A stretch of 63,669 bases of DNA from a virus. Positions 8,235-16,560 of this stretch are shown piece after piece. Location: positions 1-63,669 of the IMG/VR virus record IMGVR_UViG_3300042691_022190. One strand, given 5' to 3'. The notes under the pieces were generated by a model. The model searched no databases. It saw only the letters and a program-made list of their open reading frames with translations, and was not told the origin of the DNA. The position numbers were made by a program, and so were the translations under genes. Every line of letters begins with the position of its first letter. The first letter of the stretch is position 1.

Positions 8235-9164
8235 TTAAAAAGTAATAGATCCAGAACTGGTAAAAGTGTAATACCTATATCCACCAGACGTTGAGACACT
8301 TGGAGACCCTGTTGTAGAGGCAGCAACTGGATATGTGTCTGCGTAACGAATAATTACAATTCCAGATCCACCATTACCACCAATAACATTGCCGGAGCCG
8401 CTAGAATAAGAGCCCGCTCCACCGCCACCACCAGTATTAGCCGTACCCGCAACTCCTGCTCCGCCTCCACTAGTTGGGCCACCCGCCCCACCACCACCCG
8501 CCCCACCAGATGAACGAGTAAGCCCCATGCGATCATCACCGCCAGCGCCACCTCCTCCGGCATAGGTAACCCCATTTGACCAAGTCTTTCCAGCGCCACC
8601 ATTTGCGGTGTTACTTTGACCATTTACCCAAGACTGTCCTGCGGCATTGGCTCCACCACCTCCACCACTTGAAACCGATGTTCCATTACCTACAGCGGTA
8701 CCACCACTATTACCCTGCCCCGATGTACCAGAAGCTCCAACTTGAGACCCACTATAACTTGACAAAGCACCGCCACCACCAGATCCAAATGTACCGCTAG
8801 GAGTTCCTCCGTCGTAACCACCCGCACCGCCTTTGTATGCTGTTATGGTCGACGAACCGCTTAATACAGAATCGGAACCATTATTGGATGTGTTTGTATT
8901 GGTAGCAGTCCCCCCGGCACCGACCGTTATGGTTATTGCTACTCCTGCGGTAACTGAAAATCCTGTACCGGCTAGATATCCACCTGCGCCACCGCCACCA
9001 CCATTTGAAAGGCCACCGCCGCCGCCTCCAGCAACTACAACATACTCAATAGACGGAGTTGCAGGTGAGGCCGCAGAAGGCCAGTTATCTCCTGCCTCAG
9101 CTCGATACTGATCCGTTAATGTCCAAATATCAGACGCTGATGTGGTTGAAGGAAATTGAGCCAT
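8235..9164 (-). CDS. Glycine-rich adhesin-like appendage protein 2
   Basis: This 309-aa protein starts MAQFPSTTSASDIWTLTDQY. That anchor ('MA.FPSTTSA.GIW.L..Q...GDNWP') is shared with the next two paralogues. It then has IEYVVVAGGGG, a Gly-rich core and the end GSGIVIIRYADTY ... SGGYRYYTFTSSGSITF. The start at 9164 is chosen over 9197 because it matches the paralogues and lies just 3 bases past the upstream stop. It is likely receptor-binding, as for the other copies. Confidence 0.8.
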   Translation of the reverse strand: MAQFPSTTSASDIWTLTDQYRAEAGDNWPSAASPATPSIEYVVVAGGGGGGLSNGGGGGAGGYLAGTGFSVTAGVAITITVGAGGTATNTNTSNNGSDSVLSGSSTITAYKGGAGGYDGGTPSGTFGSGGGGALSSYSGSQVGASGTSGQGNSGGTAVGNGTSVSSGGGGGANAAGQSWVNGQSNTANGGAGKTWSNGVTYAGGGGAGGDDRMGLTRSSGGAGGGGAGGPTSGGGAGVAGTANTGGGGGAGSYSSGSGNVIGGNGGSGIVIIRYADTYPVAASTTGSPSVSTSGGYRYYTFTSSGSITF

Positions 9165-9166
9165 GA

Positions 9167-10069
9167 TTAGAACGTAATTGAACCAGAACCGGTCCACCTA
9201 TAAATTCGATATCCACCAGATGTAGTAATAGTTGGAGAACCTGTGGTAGATGTAGCTAAAGGGTAGGTATCTGCGTAACGGATAATTACGATTCCAGAAC
9301 CACCAGCTTTACCAATACTGTCTTTACCTGTACCGCCACCGCCCCCTCCAGTATTTGTACCCCCAGCAGTTGCAGTGCCTCCTTCAGTACCAATAGCACC
9401 ATTACCTCCACCGCCATTACCCCCAGTTCCCCCCGTTCCGCCGCTATGAGATCCACCCCCGCCACCGCCACCAGCATAGTAAGTAGCGGAACCACTAATA
9501 GATGACTGAAGCCCTACGCCACCATTACCACCGGTATTTGATCCAGCATTTCCCCCTACTGCGCCAGCGCCACCGCCCCCACCTGCTGGATACGGGGATC
9601 CTCCAAAGGCAGTAGTTCCACCATTATTTCCTTGACCTGAGGTTGCAGTTCCACCACTAGCACTAGTGTATCCAGCGCCTCCACCAGACCCACCATTTCC
9701 ACCAGTTGCGTTTGTATAACTGCCACCATACCCACCTCCAGTAGATGTTATGGTGTCAAAAACTGAGTTACCACCTTGTGTTCCAACGGTACTAAATCCA
9801 GCATTTGCAGGGGCTGCACCACCTGCACCAACAGTTACTGTATAAGCAACACCCCCTGTAACCGAATATCCAGAAGCCGTTCTATATCCACCTGCTCCGC
9901 CACCCCCAGCAGTGTGGTTACCTCCGGGGCCTCCTCCAGCAACGACAAGATACTCAACTGATGGAGGAGCTGTAACTACTGTCGGCCAGTTGTCACCTTG
10001 CTCGGCACGCTTTTGCTTTACCAAAGTCCAGATACCGCTTGCACTAGTTGTTGAGGGGAATTGAGCCAT
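9167..10069 (-). CDS. Glycine-rich adhesin-like appendage protein 3
   Basis: This 300-aa protein has the same three-part design: a FPSTTSASGIWTL anchor, VEYLVVAGGGPGG, a long Gly-rich core and a closing beta segment (IVIIRYADTYPLATSTTGSP). The core differs from its neighbours mainly in the order of Gly, Asn, Ser and Thr, as if the tandem copies diverge fast. It is adjacent to copies 2 and 4 with 2-base gaps, so the three look like a tandem duplication. Confidence 0.8.
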   Translation of the reverse strand: MAQFPSTTSASGIWTLVKQKRAEQGDNWPTVVTAPPSVEYLVVAGGGPGGNHTAGGGGAGGYRTASGYSVTGGVAYTVTVGAGGAAPANAGFSTVGTQGGNSVFDTITSTGGGYGGSYTNATGGNGGSGGGAGYTSASGGTATSGQGNNGGTTAFGGSPYPAGGGGGAGAVGGNAGSNTGGNGGVGLQSSISGSATYYAGGGGGGGSHSGGTGGTGGNGGGGNGAIGTEGGTATAGGTNTGGGGGGTGKDSIGKAGGSGIVIIRYADTYPLATSTTGSPTITTSGGYRIYRWTGSGSITF

Positions 10070-10071
10070 GA

Positions 10072-10983
10072 TTAAAACGTGATTGATCCAGAGCTAGTCC
10101 AAGTGTAAATACGATACCCGCCAGATGTTGTAATGGTTGGAGAACCGGTTGTAGCACTAGCTAACCCATAAGTGTCAGAGTAACGAATAATTACAATTCC
10201 TGATCCGCCATTACCCCCGCTGTTGTCCCCGCCACCACAACCTGCTCCACCACCAGAGCCAGAGTTTGCTGTTGCCGAAGTACCACTAGTGCCAGAATTT
10301 CCAGCGCCATTGCCTCCTCCAGCCTGTCCTGTGCCGCCACCACTGCGAGAGCTACCACCACCGCCACCAGCATAGGTAACAGATGAACCAGAAATTGAAC
10401 TGCTAGAACCAGCTCCGCCATTACCTCCAGCGCCGCCACTTGATGAGTTGGCCCCAACACCACCAGCGCCGCCACCACCGCCTCCACCATAAGGAGAAAC
10501 TACGCCAGGGCCAGATCCACCGTTATTGCCTTCTGACGGGCTGTAACTACCGGCATTACCAAGACCTCCAGTACCAGTGCCTAAATAAGAGTTACCACCA
10601 CCAGAACCACCAGAATTTGCTTGCGAACTAGTTTCTCGTTGCCCCCCACCACCACCGGTAGAAGTTATAGCCCCATAAACCGAATTATTCCCATTAGAAC
10701 CAGCAGTATTTGATGTTCCTCCAGCGCCACCGGCACCAACAGTTACAGTATATGTATTACCACCTGTAACTGATAATCCTGAGGCTGTTCTATAGCCCCC
10801 GGCACCGCCACCACCATTACCCGCCCCACCGGAGCCACCACCACCGCCACCAGCAACAACAAGGTACTCAACCGTGGTAGGGCCGTTGTATAAAGAAGGC
10901 CAATTTCCTCCCATGACCGCATCTCGTTGATCGGTCAGGTTCCAAACTCCATAAGCTGAACTGGTGGAGGGAAAGTCAGCCAT
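10072..10983 (-). CDS. Glycine-rich adhesin-like appendage protein 4
   Basis: This 303-aa protein begins MADFPSTSSAYGVWNLTDQR. It then has VEYLVVAGGGGGGSGG, a Gly-rich core and the end IVIIRYSDTYGLASATTGSP ... YTWTSSGSITF. It is the third of the tandem copies. The stop of the preceding gene in transcription order overlaps its start by one base, so the locus reads as one operon. A structural or receptor-binding role is inferred from the family design. Confidence 0.8.
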   Translation of the reverse strand: MADFPSTSSAYGVWNLTDQRDAVMGGNWPSLYNGPTTVEYLVVAGGGGGGSGGAGNGGGGAGGYRTASGLSVTGGNTYTVTVGAGGAGGTSNTAGSNGNNSVYGAITSTGGGGGQRETSSQANSGGSGGGNSYLGTGTGGLGNAGSYSPSEGNNGGSGPGVVSPYGGGGGGGAGGVGANSSSGGAGGNGGAGSSSSISGSSVTYAGGGGGSSRSGGGTGQAGGGNGAGNSGTSGTSATANSGSGGGAGCGGGDNSGGNGGSGIVIIRYSDTYGLASATTGSPTITTSGGYRIYTWTSSGSITF

Positions 10984-11336
10984 TAGTTAATCTCTTCGTA
11001 TGAGCAAACTGCCTCAAGATCACTATTAGCATTTGCCGTTAGGCGCAGGGCATCCCCTTCTTCAAGGTAAATTGAGCTGCTTAACACATCCAGAACAGCG
11101 TCTGCTGGAACCACAACCGTACTGGCTAAGCGGTATGCCGTGCTGCTGCGATAGATATCAATTGTGATCTCGGCATTACTTGTGCCATCCACGTTAGCCA
11201 CATAAAGTGAGTTGATCTTTAAGACTTTTCCACTTGCAGCTGAGTTAGTGACAATCGCCGTGGCCGAGGTAGTGACTGCCAGGACTGCGGTTTTACCGTA
11301 AATTGCTGAGACGTTTACTATATTAGGCGCTGCCAT
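10983..11336 (-). CDS. Small beta-rich virion protein
   Basis: This 117-aa protein begins MAAPNIVNVSAIYGKTAVLA. It has alternating Thr, Ala, Val and Ser with the segment VADVLDVLSSSIYLEEGDA-like near residues 80-98 and an ending SDLEAVCSYEEIN. It resembles the small head- or fibre-decoration proteins common in aquatic myoviruses and podoviruses ('...VPA.ATLDVL.K..YLEEGD.L...A'). A similar design appears at 62209-62544. It is probably a structural subunit. Confidence 0.65.
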   Translation of the reverse strand: MAAPNIVNVSAIYGKTAVLAVTTSATAIVTNSAASGKVLKINSLYVANVDGTSNAEITIDIYRSSTAYRLASTVVVPADAVLDVLSSSIYLEEGDALRLTANANSDLEAVCSYEEIN

Positions 11337-11338
11337 TT

Positions 11339-11557
11339 TTATCCTCCAAAGACTATTGCCATTGCAATGGCCTTACCGGTTGTTACAGGGGCTTTGCCAT
11401 TACTAAAAGTTAAATTACCGGTAACCGCTACGTTTTGACTGGAATCAATCGTAATAGCTGTGGTTCCATTAGTTTGAATCTCAAGTTGCCCAGAATCGTC
11501 CCCGGAACTAATTAATCCGCCAGCTCCGGTCGATGTTGAGTTAATAGTTGATGCCAT
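11339..11557 (-). CDS. Short fibre-repeat protein (72 aa)
   Basis: This is a short Thr-, Ser- and Gly-rich protein with GQLEIQTNGTTAITIDSSQN, a motif repeated in the longer protein 13648-14307 (SLVLKTNGTTTALTLDTSQN). It may be a trimmed duplicate of that fibre shaft. The gene is closely packed with neighbours on both sides. The function is inferred from the shared motif only. Confidence 0.65.
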   Translation of the reverse strand: MASTINSTSTGAGGLISSGDDSGQLEIQTNGTTAITIDSSQNVAVTGNLTFSNGKAPVTTGKAIAMAIVFGG

Positions 11558-11568
11558 GTTTAACCTCG

Positions 11569-12261
11569 TTAGCTGGTTAATCCACCAATATAATATGGTT
11601 GAGTGGGAACAATAGTTGGATCAAAAACTGCCCCACTTCCATAAATAATGTAATCGTTGTAACTCCAGGCCAGTGTGTTGGTATTAGACCACCCAAAATA
11701 CCAATTACAGTATAGGTTAGATCCGTTACTTCTACCAAAACTAGAACCTAGTAATGACCCATTTCCGTACATATTCCCAGTAGACCGCTGGTATGCAATG
11801 TACGTCCAACCACTAGGTAAAACTAAAGTATCTCCACTTAAAGACAAAGACCCGCCTGTACTACCATCTAGCAAAAATCGAGTAGTACAGTCCCCGTTGC
11901 CCATAAAGTGAGACCCACCGGATCGTGGGTTAACCCACATACGCACCCAAGACCAGTCTGTAGGTATGGTAGAAACACTAGTAATTAGAATAGCTGAGGA
12001 ATTAGTTTGCGCATAAGAGTAGCCATATGCTGACCATTTTGGTGTGGGGGAAGTGCTTACGCTTTGAAATCCTGTTGGATTGCTCAAAGCTCCGCCACCA
12101 GTATCTGTATTAGACTGCACGTTAGCGGCGGCGTTTTTCATTTGATAACGATTATCGCCAAGACCCACGTATAGCACAGCCGCCCGATTGGTGGCCGAAT
12201 CGTTCCAGAGCGGCGCTCCAGCAGCTCCACCTACTTGAAATCCGTTTCTAGCTGCAAACAT
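11569..12261 (-). CDS. Appendage protein with lectin-like beta content
   Basis: This 230-aa protein is rich in Trp, Tyr, Ser, Asn and Gly (GWTYIAYQRSTGNMYGNGSL, YCNWYFGWSNTNTLAWSY), consistent with a LamG- or concanavalin-like beta-sandwich, though I cannot assign a family. ATG 12261 is preferred over a TTG at 12318: it follows the upstream stop by one base (TAATATG) and avoids a 56-base overlap. It is likely part of the appendage set. Confidence 0.65.
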   Translation of the reverse strand: MFAARNGFQVGGAAGAPLWNDSATNRAAVLYVGLGDNRYQMKNAAANVQSNTDTGGGALSNPTGFQSVSTSPTPKWSAYGYSYAQTNSSAILITSVSTIPTDWSWVRMWVNPRSGGSHFMGNGDCTTRFLLDGSTGGSLSLSGDTLVLPSGWTYIAYQRSTGNMYGNGSLLGSSFGRSNGSNLYCNWYFGWSNTNTLAWSYNDYIIYGSGAVFDPTIVPTQPYYIGGLTS

Positions 12262-12262
12262 A

Positions 12263-12790
12263 TTATGGGGTATAGTTTTGAACTGCGTTACCGTACCAAT
12301 TTGTCCCATCTGAGACAAAACTCAAAATATCCATCTTTCCTGCTGTAGCCGTTATTGTTGGAGCTGTACCACCAGACCATTTAACGTTAGTAAACGTAGC
12401 CGTGCCGTTACCTGTTGAAGCTGCCTGCTTTAACAACACAATAAAAGACTTGCCAGCCGTGGCTGTAGGCATTGTAAAAGTACAAGCCGTTGAAGCCGTC
12501 AAAGTTGCTGTTTGTAAGGTGCCGTTTGTGAGACTAAATGTGTGGGAGGACGTTACTGTACCGATAGCCACAACACCTTCTGTGTAATTATTAATTGACG
12601 GATTAGTCAAGGTTTTGTCCGTCAATGTCTGACTAGTACTTGTACTTGCTACCCCAGTCAAAGTGTTATCTGCAAAAGCGATTGTCTTATTTGTGAGTGT
12701 GGCTGACCCTGACGCCGTGAGTCCTGCGGACGCCTGAGTTGTTGTATCTGGAAAGGTGACACCAGAGGTGCCGTCAATAGTCATGCTCAT
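12263..12790 (-). CDS. Tail fibre-like protein with GVTFPDTTTQ N-terminus
   Basis: This 175-aa protein has an N-terminus containing GTSGVTFPDTTTQ, a short motif very common at the start of phage fibre proteins. It is followed by Thr-rich repeats (LTNKTI, LTDKTLTNPSI) and a small C-terminal domain with FIVLLKQAASTGNGTATF. It is probably a fibre subunit that attaches to a common base. The next gene begins immediately after its stop. Confidence 0.7.
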   Translation of the reverse strand: MSMTIDGTSGVTFPDTTTQASAGLTASGSATLTNKTIAFADNTLTGVASTSTSQTLTDKTLTNPSINNYTEGVVAIGTVTSSHTFSLTNGTLQTATLTASTACTFTMPTATAGKSFIVLLKQAASTGNGTATFTNVKWSGGTAPTITATAGKMDILSFVSDGTNWYGNAVQNYTP

Positions 12791-12799
12791 ATCATTACC

Positions 12800-13651
12800 T
12801 TAAAATGTGATTGAACCGCTTCCCGTCCACTTATATGTTCTGTAGCCACCAGACACCGTTATGGTTGGAGACCCGGTTGTGGATGTGGCCGCTGCAAAAC
12901 TATCGACATAACGAATAATGACCACTCCAGAACCCCCGTTGTAACCATACGGTGGGCTTACTTGAACGTCTCCCTGCCCCCCGCCCCCGCCACCGGTATT
13001 TGCAGTTCCAGCAGTTCCTGGGACGCGCGAGTTTGTTCCGCCATTACCACCACCACCAATACCGCCAGCGCCACCAGCGTCACGACTTCCGCCACCACCT
13101 CCACCGCCGTAATAAGTGCCGCTTCCAGATGGCCATTCTCTACCTGCACCCCCCACTCCAGCATCCGTTCCACCCTGACCAGCTTGACCCACAGCTGTTG
13201 CTCCGCCGCCTCCCCCGCCATTGGTGTAGCTGCCGGCATTGCCGCCGTTGTACCCCTCTTGTGGACTGTATCCACCAGCATTGCCCGAGCCCCCAGATCC
13301 GGAGTTGTATCCGCCGCCGCCACCGGATCCACCGTTTGATCGACTTGGTGCGGTCCCTCCTCGGTGTCCTGCGCCACCCCCTGTTGCTGAAATAGAGCCA
13401 AACTCGGAATTTCCACCGGCAGTTGCATTGTCGTATGTGCCGCGAGTGCCCCCACTACCAACTGTTACCGTGTAAGTAGCCCCAGCTGAAACAGCAAAGC
13501 TACTCCCATACCGAAGACCCCCTGCACCGCCGCCCCCACCGTCGTCGCCAGCTCCACCGCCGCCACCAGCAACAACCAAATATTCCACGGTAGACGGGCC
13601 ACCCGCCGCTGCTGGTTTTGACCCGACAAACATTTGCATTATTCCGGTCAC
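12800..13651 (-). CDS. Glycine-rich adhesin-like appendage protein 5
   Basis: This 283-aa protein starts MTGIMQMFVGSKPAAAGGPS, then VEYLVVAGGGGG, a Gly-rich core and the end SGVVIIRYVDSF ... GGYRTYKWTGSGSITF. Its anchor matches copy 1 (4864-5733), not copies 2-4. The five paralogues therefore fall into two anchor classes at separate positions of the locus. It overlaps the previous gene as ATGA. A host-recognition role is inferred. Confidence 0.8.
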   Translation of the reverse strand: MTGIMQMFVGSKPAAAGGPSTVEYLVVAGGGGGAGDDGGGGGAGGLRYGSSFAVSAGATYTVTVGSGGTRGTYDNATAGGNSEFGSISATGGGAGHRGGTAPSRSNGGSGGGGGYNSGSGGSGNAGGYSPQEGYNGGNAGSYTNGGGGGGATAVGQAGQGGTDAGVGGAGREWPSGSGTYYGGGGGGGSRDAGGAGGIGGGGNGGTNSRVPGTAGTANTGGGGGGQGDVQVSPPYGYNGGSGVVIIRYVDSFAAATSTTGSPTITVSGGYRTYKWTGSGSITF

Positions 13652-14307
13652 GACACGTTTCCTGATACAACGCAGGTGGTGGAGCTAATAAACAGTATTG
13701 TGGCAACACCACGAGTGGCCAAAGTCATCGTAGACTTGTCCGTGTCAGTGCCAGCAATGTAGGCTGTGGTTATTGAACAGGTGATTGTTATGTTGCCAGA
13801 AGTGTTATTAAAGATTGTGATTGCGTCACCTTCGGCAAACGTAGCGTCTGGAATAGTGATTGACCCGCCAGAACTTACCTGTACGTATTTACCAACATCC
13901 CCAGTAGCCAGCGTGTAGCTTCCTGTTTTTGTTCCTACTGCCGGTAGATTTAAATACCCAAGAGTGCCGTCAGAAGAGGGAAGCGTACATGTAACGTTTC
14001 CTGCAAGGCTGTTTGGGGCTTTTACCGCAACGTAGTTACTACCGTTGTCGGTATCTTCCGGCAGGCGAATCTCTGATCCAGCGGATGAGTTTCCTACTAC
14101 GGTAAGCGGGGTATTGAACGTTGGAATGCCACTTCCGGCACTTACCGATCCGGTAACAGTAACGTTCCCAGCAAATGTGGCGTTTTGGCTTGTGTCCAGC
14201 GTAAGCGCTGTCGTTGTGCCGTTTGTCTTGAGTACTAAACTGCCAGTCGTGTCTCCGCTATTTACTAGCGCAGTACCGGATGTAGTACCTGCTGATATTG
14301 AACTCAT
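13648..14307 (-). CDS. Fibre-shaft-like protein
   Basis: This 219-aa protein begins MSSISAGTTSGTALVNSGDT and contains LVLKTNGTTTALTLDTSQNA, FAGNVTVTGSVSAGSGIPTF and a C-terminal domain around KYVQVSSGGSITIPDATFAEGD (split across the text here). These elements are typical of modular phage fibres, where the first part attaches and the last part is a beta-sandwich. It is coupled to the glycine-rich gene downstream by a 4-base overlap. Confidence 0.7.
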   Translation of the reverse strand: MSSISAGTTSGTALVNSGDTTGSLVLKTNGTTTALTLDTSQNATFAGNVTVTGSVSAGSGIPTFNTPLTVVGNSSAGSEIRLPEDTDNGSNYVAVKAPNSLAGNVTCTLPSSDGTLGYLNLPAVGTKTGSYTLATGDVGKYVQVSSGGSITIPDATFAEGDAITIFNNTSGNITITCSITTAYIAGTDTDKSTMTLATRGVATILFISSTTCVVSGNVS

Positions 14308-14316
14308 GGCTATTCC

Positions 14317-14781
14317 TTAAGCGACAACCCATTTTTGACCTGAAGGCACGGTGACTGATACGCCAGAATTAACAGTAATTGGGCCTATAGAAAAGCCATT
14401 TTGCCCAGAAGGCAGGCTGTAGTTCTCTGAAATCGTGGTCGTATTTAAGTTGATTGCACGATTTGCCCCGCTGATTACCGCCGTTTCTGCCGGGTAAGTT
14501 ACAAAGACATCTTTAGATACTGATGCAAAAGTAACCAGGCTCCCAGAGTTGCTCGACGCCAATACCACGTCCCGCGATAGCGTAGTCCCTGACGACGTGT
14601 ATGTGCCTAACCCAACTTCCCAGGTGTTATTGACGCTGTCAACAATCGTGTAGTACGTTGTATTTCCATTGCCAATCACCGAAAACGACTGAAAACCGGC
14701 CACGGCTCCTGCAAGAGTGACCGTACCGGTTCCAGCGGTAGTCGTGGTTTCTTTGACTCTATCGGCAAGAATAAGAGCCAT
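14317..14781 (-). CDS. Virion appendage protein (154 aa)
   Basis: It begins MALILADRVKETTTTAGTGT, a start I associate with many environmental phage structural proteins ('.ALI.ADRV.ETTTT.GTG.'). It continues with beta-rich FQSFSVIGNGNTTYYTI and WEVGLGTYTSSGTTLSR and then a short low-complexity end. It has no catalytic motif. It is likely a short fibre or an adaptor between the tail and longer fibres. Confidence 0.7.
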   Translation of the reverse strand: MALILADRVKETTTTAGTGTVTLAGAVAGFQSFSVIGNGNTTYYTIVDSVNNTWEVGLGTYTSSGTTLSRDVVLASSNSGSLVTFASVSKDVFVTYPAETAVISGANRAINLNTTTISENYSLPSGQNGFSIGPITVNSGVSVTVPSGQKWVVA

Positions 14782-14790
14782 GCTTGCTCC

Positions 14791-15249
14791 TTAGGCGATA
14801 CGAATGATCGCTGTAGCAGCCGCAGCAGCCGGGAACTGAATTTGGAAGTCGCCCGAAGAAACCTGCTGATCACCACCAAAACTCAGGACAGCACAAGCCT
14901 GGTTTGATGACGAACTGTTATAAATAATCGCGCCAGAAGTTGTGAAGGTAGCTGAAGACCAGGTTGTGTTGTCAAAGTCACAGACAGCAACCGTACCATC
15001 AGCGACCGGTGTCACCGATGTCAGCGTGTTTCCACCTGTGGTGTAGCCGTTACCGTTGGGCAGCTCATCCGAGTTACCAGTCAGGTTTGAGTAGTTTGTC
15101 GTGGCAGCGCCATAGGTGCCGGTGATCGAAGCCGTAGCTTTGCCAAGGGCAATCTTAAATGTATTGCCACCGGGGTTTGAAAAGTTATGAACAGCCTTCA
15201 GGATCTCTACCTTAAAGCTGGTCGGCATAGCGGTTGTAAATCCTGCCAT
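14791..15249 (-). CDS. Conserved beta-rich virion protein (152 aa)
   Basis: It begins MAGFTTAMPTSFKVEILKAV and continues with NTFKIALGKATASITG and GYTTGGNTLTSVTPV. This pattern recurs in structural proteins of aquatic short-tailed phages ('FK.ELL...H......D.FK.AL..').The gene stands between the tail adaptor and the appendage genes and is likely a tail or fibre-base component. No membrane or catalytic feature is present. Confidence 0.65.
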   Translation of the reverse strand: MAGFTTAMPTSFKVEILKAVHNFSNPGGNTFKIALGKATASITGTYGAATTNYSNLTGNSDELPNGNGYTTGGNTLTSVTPVADGTVAVCDFDNTTWSSATFTTSGAIIYNSSSSNQACAVLSFGGDQQVSSGDFQIQFPAAAAATAIIRIA

Positions 15250-15250
15250 T

Positions 15251-15538
15251 TTATTTCTCCAAAAGTTGAGTTAATTCAGAATGCCCCGCATCGCGAAGGC
15301 GGTTTGCAATCGTAGTATGGTTAGATTTGACGCATTGATTGCCATAACTAACCAATACAGAACGAATATGTTGTCGAAAAGCTTCCGCCTGCTGACGAAT
15401 TACCGGATCAGCAGTAGAACTGATAGAAATAATCCGATCGAGGGCGTTTTCGGCCAACTCTTCCGGCGTAAACCCACGGCCTGAAACTCTCATGGCCTTG
15501 ATTTCGCCTAGTAACGCACCTCCGGTTGCACTCATCAT
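15251..15538 (-). CDS. Small helical protein near the tail adaptor
   Basis: This 95-aa predicted all-helical protein (EELAENALDRIISISSTADPV, IRQQAEAFRQHIRSVL; both cut at 20 residues or fewer) has no known family that I recognise. Two ATGs occur in tandem at its start. The upstream one overlaps the adaptor stop (ATGA at 15535-15538), so I use it. It may be an accessory or assembly factor of the tail. Confidence 0.65.
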   Translation of the reverse strand: MMSATGGALLGEIKAMRVSGRGFTPEELAENALDRIISISSTADPVIRQQAEAFRQHIRSVLVSYGNQCVKSNHTTIANRLRDAGHSELTQLLEK

Positions 15539-16194
15539 GGTCCAGGGCTCTCCGATTTAATAGGAACTCTTGCCATACCATCGCGGAACTCATCACGGCG
15601 ACGACGTCCTTGCTGTTCAACACCCAGGCCTTGAATAGACTGTTTATAGCTGTTTTCAAAGTACTGGAGCATCTCCAACGGACCTTTTGTATAGCTGTAG
15701 GCTTGAATTAAGCAAGCATAAAGTAACGCCTCAGGAGCATTATTGCTTACCCAAGTTGTCGGATTTCCAGACGAAAGCTGGGCAGGACGATAGATATACC
15801 CTAGTTCTACTGAAAAATTAGTATTTGGGGTAGGAGCCACATAAAAAGTATTTTGATCCCATACCGAATAGTACTTTGGGGTGCCGGTATCGGCCCCATC
15901 TGCCCAATATTCCTTCATGAAAGACGTGTCACGGAATTGCAAAAAGATTTGATCTCCATTTGCTGGTGTCAGGATCATGTAACGATGAGTTAAGATGTCA
16001 GTAGGAGCTGTAAGGAACTTGTTCCCACTGGTCATAGTTCCGGTAACTTCTTTTTTAAATACATCTAAATCAATGTCACGAAGAATCCTATTCTCCGCCA
16101 TCGTAATAAACGTATTAATTACCGAACTAGTGAACACATTAGAGTCCACCTCGGTGTAATTACGTATGTTGGTAACCAGTTCGTCGTAGGTCAT
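15535..16194 (-). CDS. Head-tail adaptor protein
   Basis: This 219-aa protein begins MTYDELVTNIRNYTEVDSNV and continues with INTFITMAENRILRDIDLDV. This is the N-terminal helical pattern of the phage adaptor family (SU10/T7 gp11 type) that sits under the portal and joins it to the nozzle. The body contains TAPTDILTHRYMILTPANGD and a C-terminal helical region. Its place between two other connector-type genes and before the appendage locus supports the call. Confidence 0.75.
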   Translation of the reverse strand: MTYDELVTNIRNYTEVDSNVFTSSVINTFITMAENRILRDIDLDVFKKEVTGTMTSGNKFLTAPTDILTHRYMILTPANGDQIFLQFRDTSFMKEYWADGADTGTPKYYSVWDQNTFYVAPTPNTNFSVELGYIYRPAQLSSGNPTTWVSNNAPEALLYACLIQAYSYTKGPLEMLQYFENSYKQSIQGLGVEQQGRRRRDEFRDGMARVPIKSESPGP

Positions 16195-16559
16195 GGCCCG
16201 TTCGCTATCACAATGGTTACATTACCGACCGATCCAACCCCTTGGACGGGGTATTGGATCGGATAGGGCTGCATATTAGTCCTGTTGATCGTAGCGTAGG
16301 CACTGCCAATGCTTTGAAAAGCAGAATCGGCAGGAGTGCCCAGAAACACGACCACTGGTTCAATTCTGTCAGGGCGCGGCTCCAAAAGAGCGATCGCGTC
16401 CCCTCTGTACTTGAGTGGCTCAAGTTGAGGTTCTTTTGGCTCGTAGTCTTCCGGGCAGACTTTGAATCCGCGCCAGTTCTTGCGAAGGATGTTATATGGA
16501 TAACGTTGTCCGCAGTAGTCGCAAAGCCCGAAAGAGAACTTACCGGTTGCATAGGCCAT
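16191..16559 (-). CDS. Zinc-ribbon connector-region protein
   Basis: This 122-aa protein has an N-terminal zinc-ribbon-like pair: CDYCGQRYP near residue 13 and a single later Cys in KVCPEDYEP. A middle charged region follows, then an end carrying PVQGVGSVGNVTIVI, the same repeat core as in the solenoid protein 6795-7847. It is flanked by adaptor-type proteins with 4-base and 1-base junctions. It may stabilise the neck or anchor an appendage, which is inference. Confidence 0.65.
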   Translation of the reverse strand: MAYATGKFSFGLCDYCGQRYPYNILRKNWRGFKVCPEDYEPKEPQLEPLKYRGDAIALLEPRPDRIEPVVVFLGTPADSAFQSIGSAYATINRTNMQPYPIQYPVQGVGSVGNVTIVIANGP

Positions 16560-16560
16560 C

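Noticed and set aside
12958-13461. Long antisense frames across the glycine-rich genes
   Set aside because: GGN repeats keep several frames open on both strands. These products are low-complexity (Val/Ala/Glu or His/Arg), with no start signals, and lie wholly within genes on the real strand.
4864-15538. Diversity-generating retroelement acting on the adhesin genes
   Set aside because: Paralogous variable tips suggested it, but no reverse transcriptase or template repeat is present in the whole genome.
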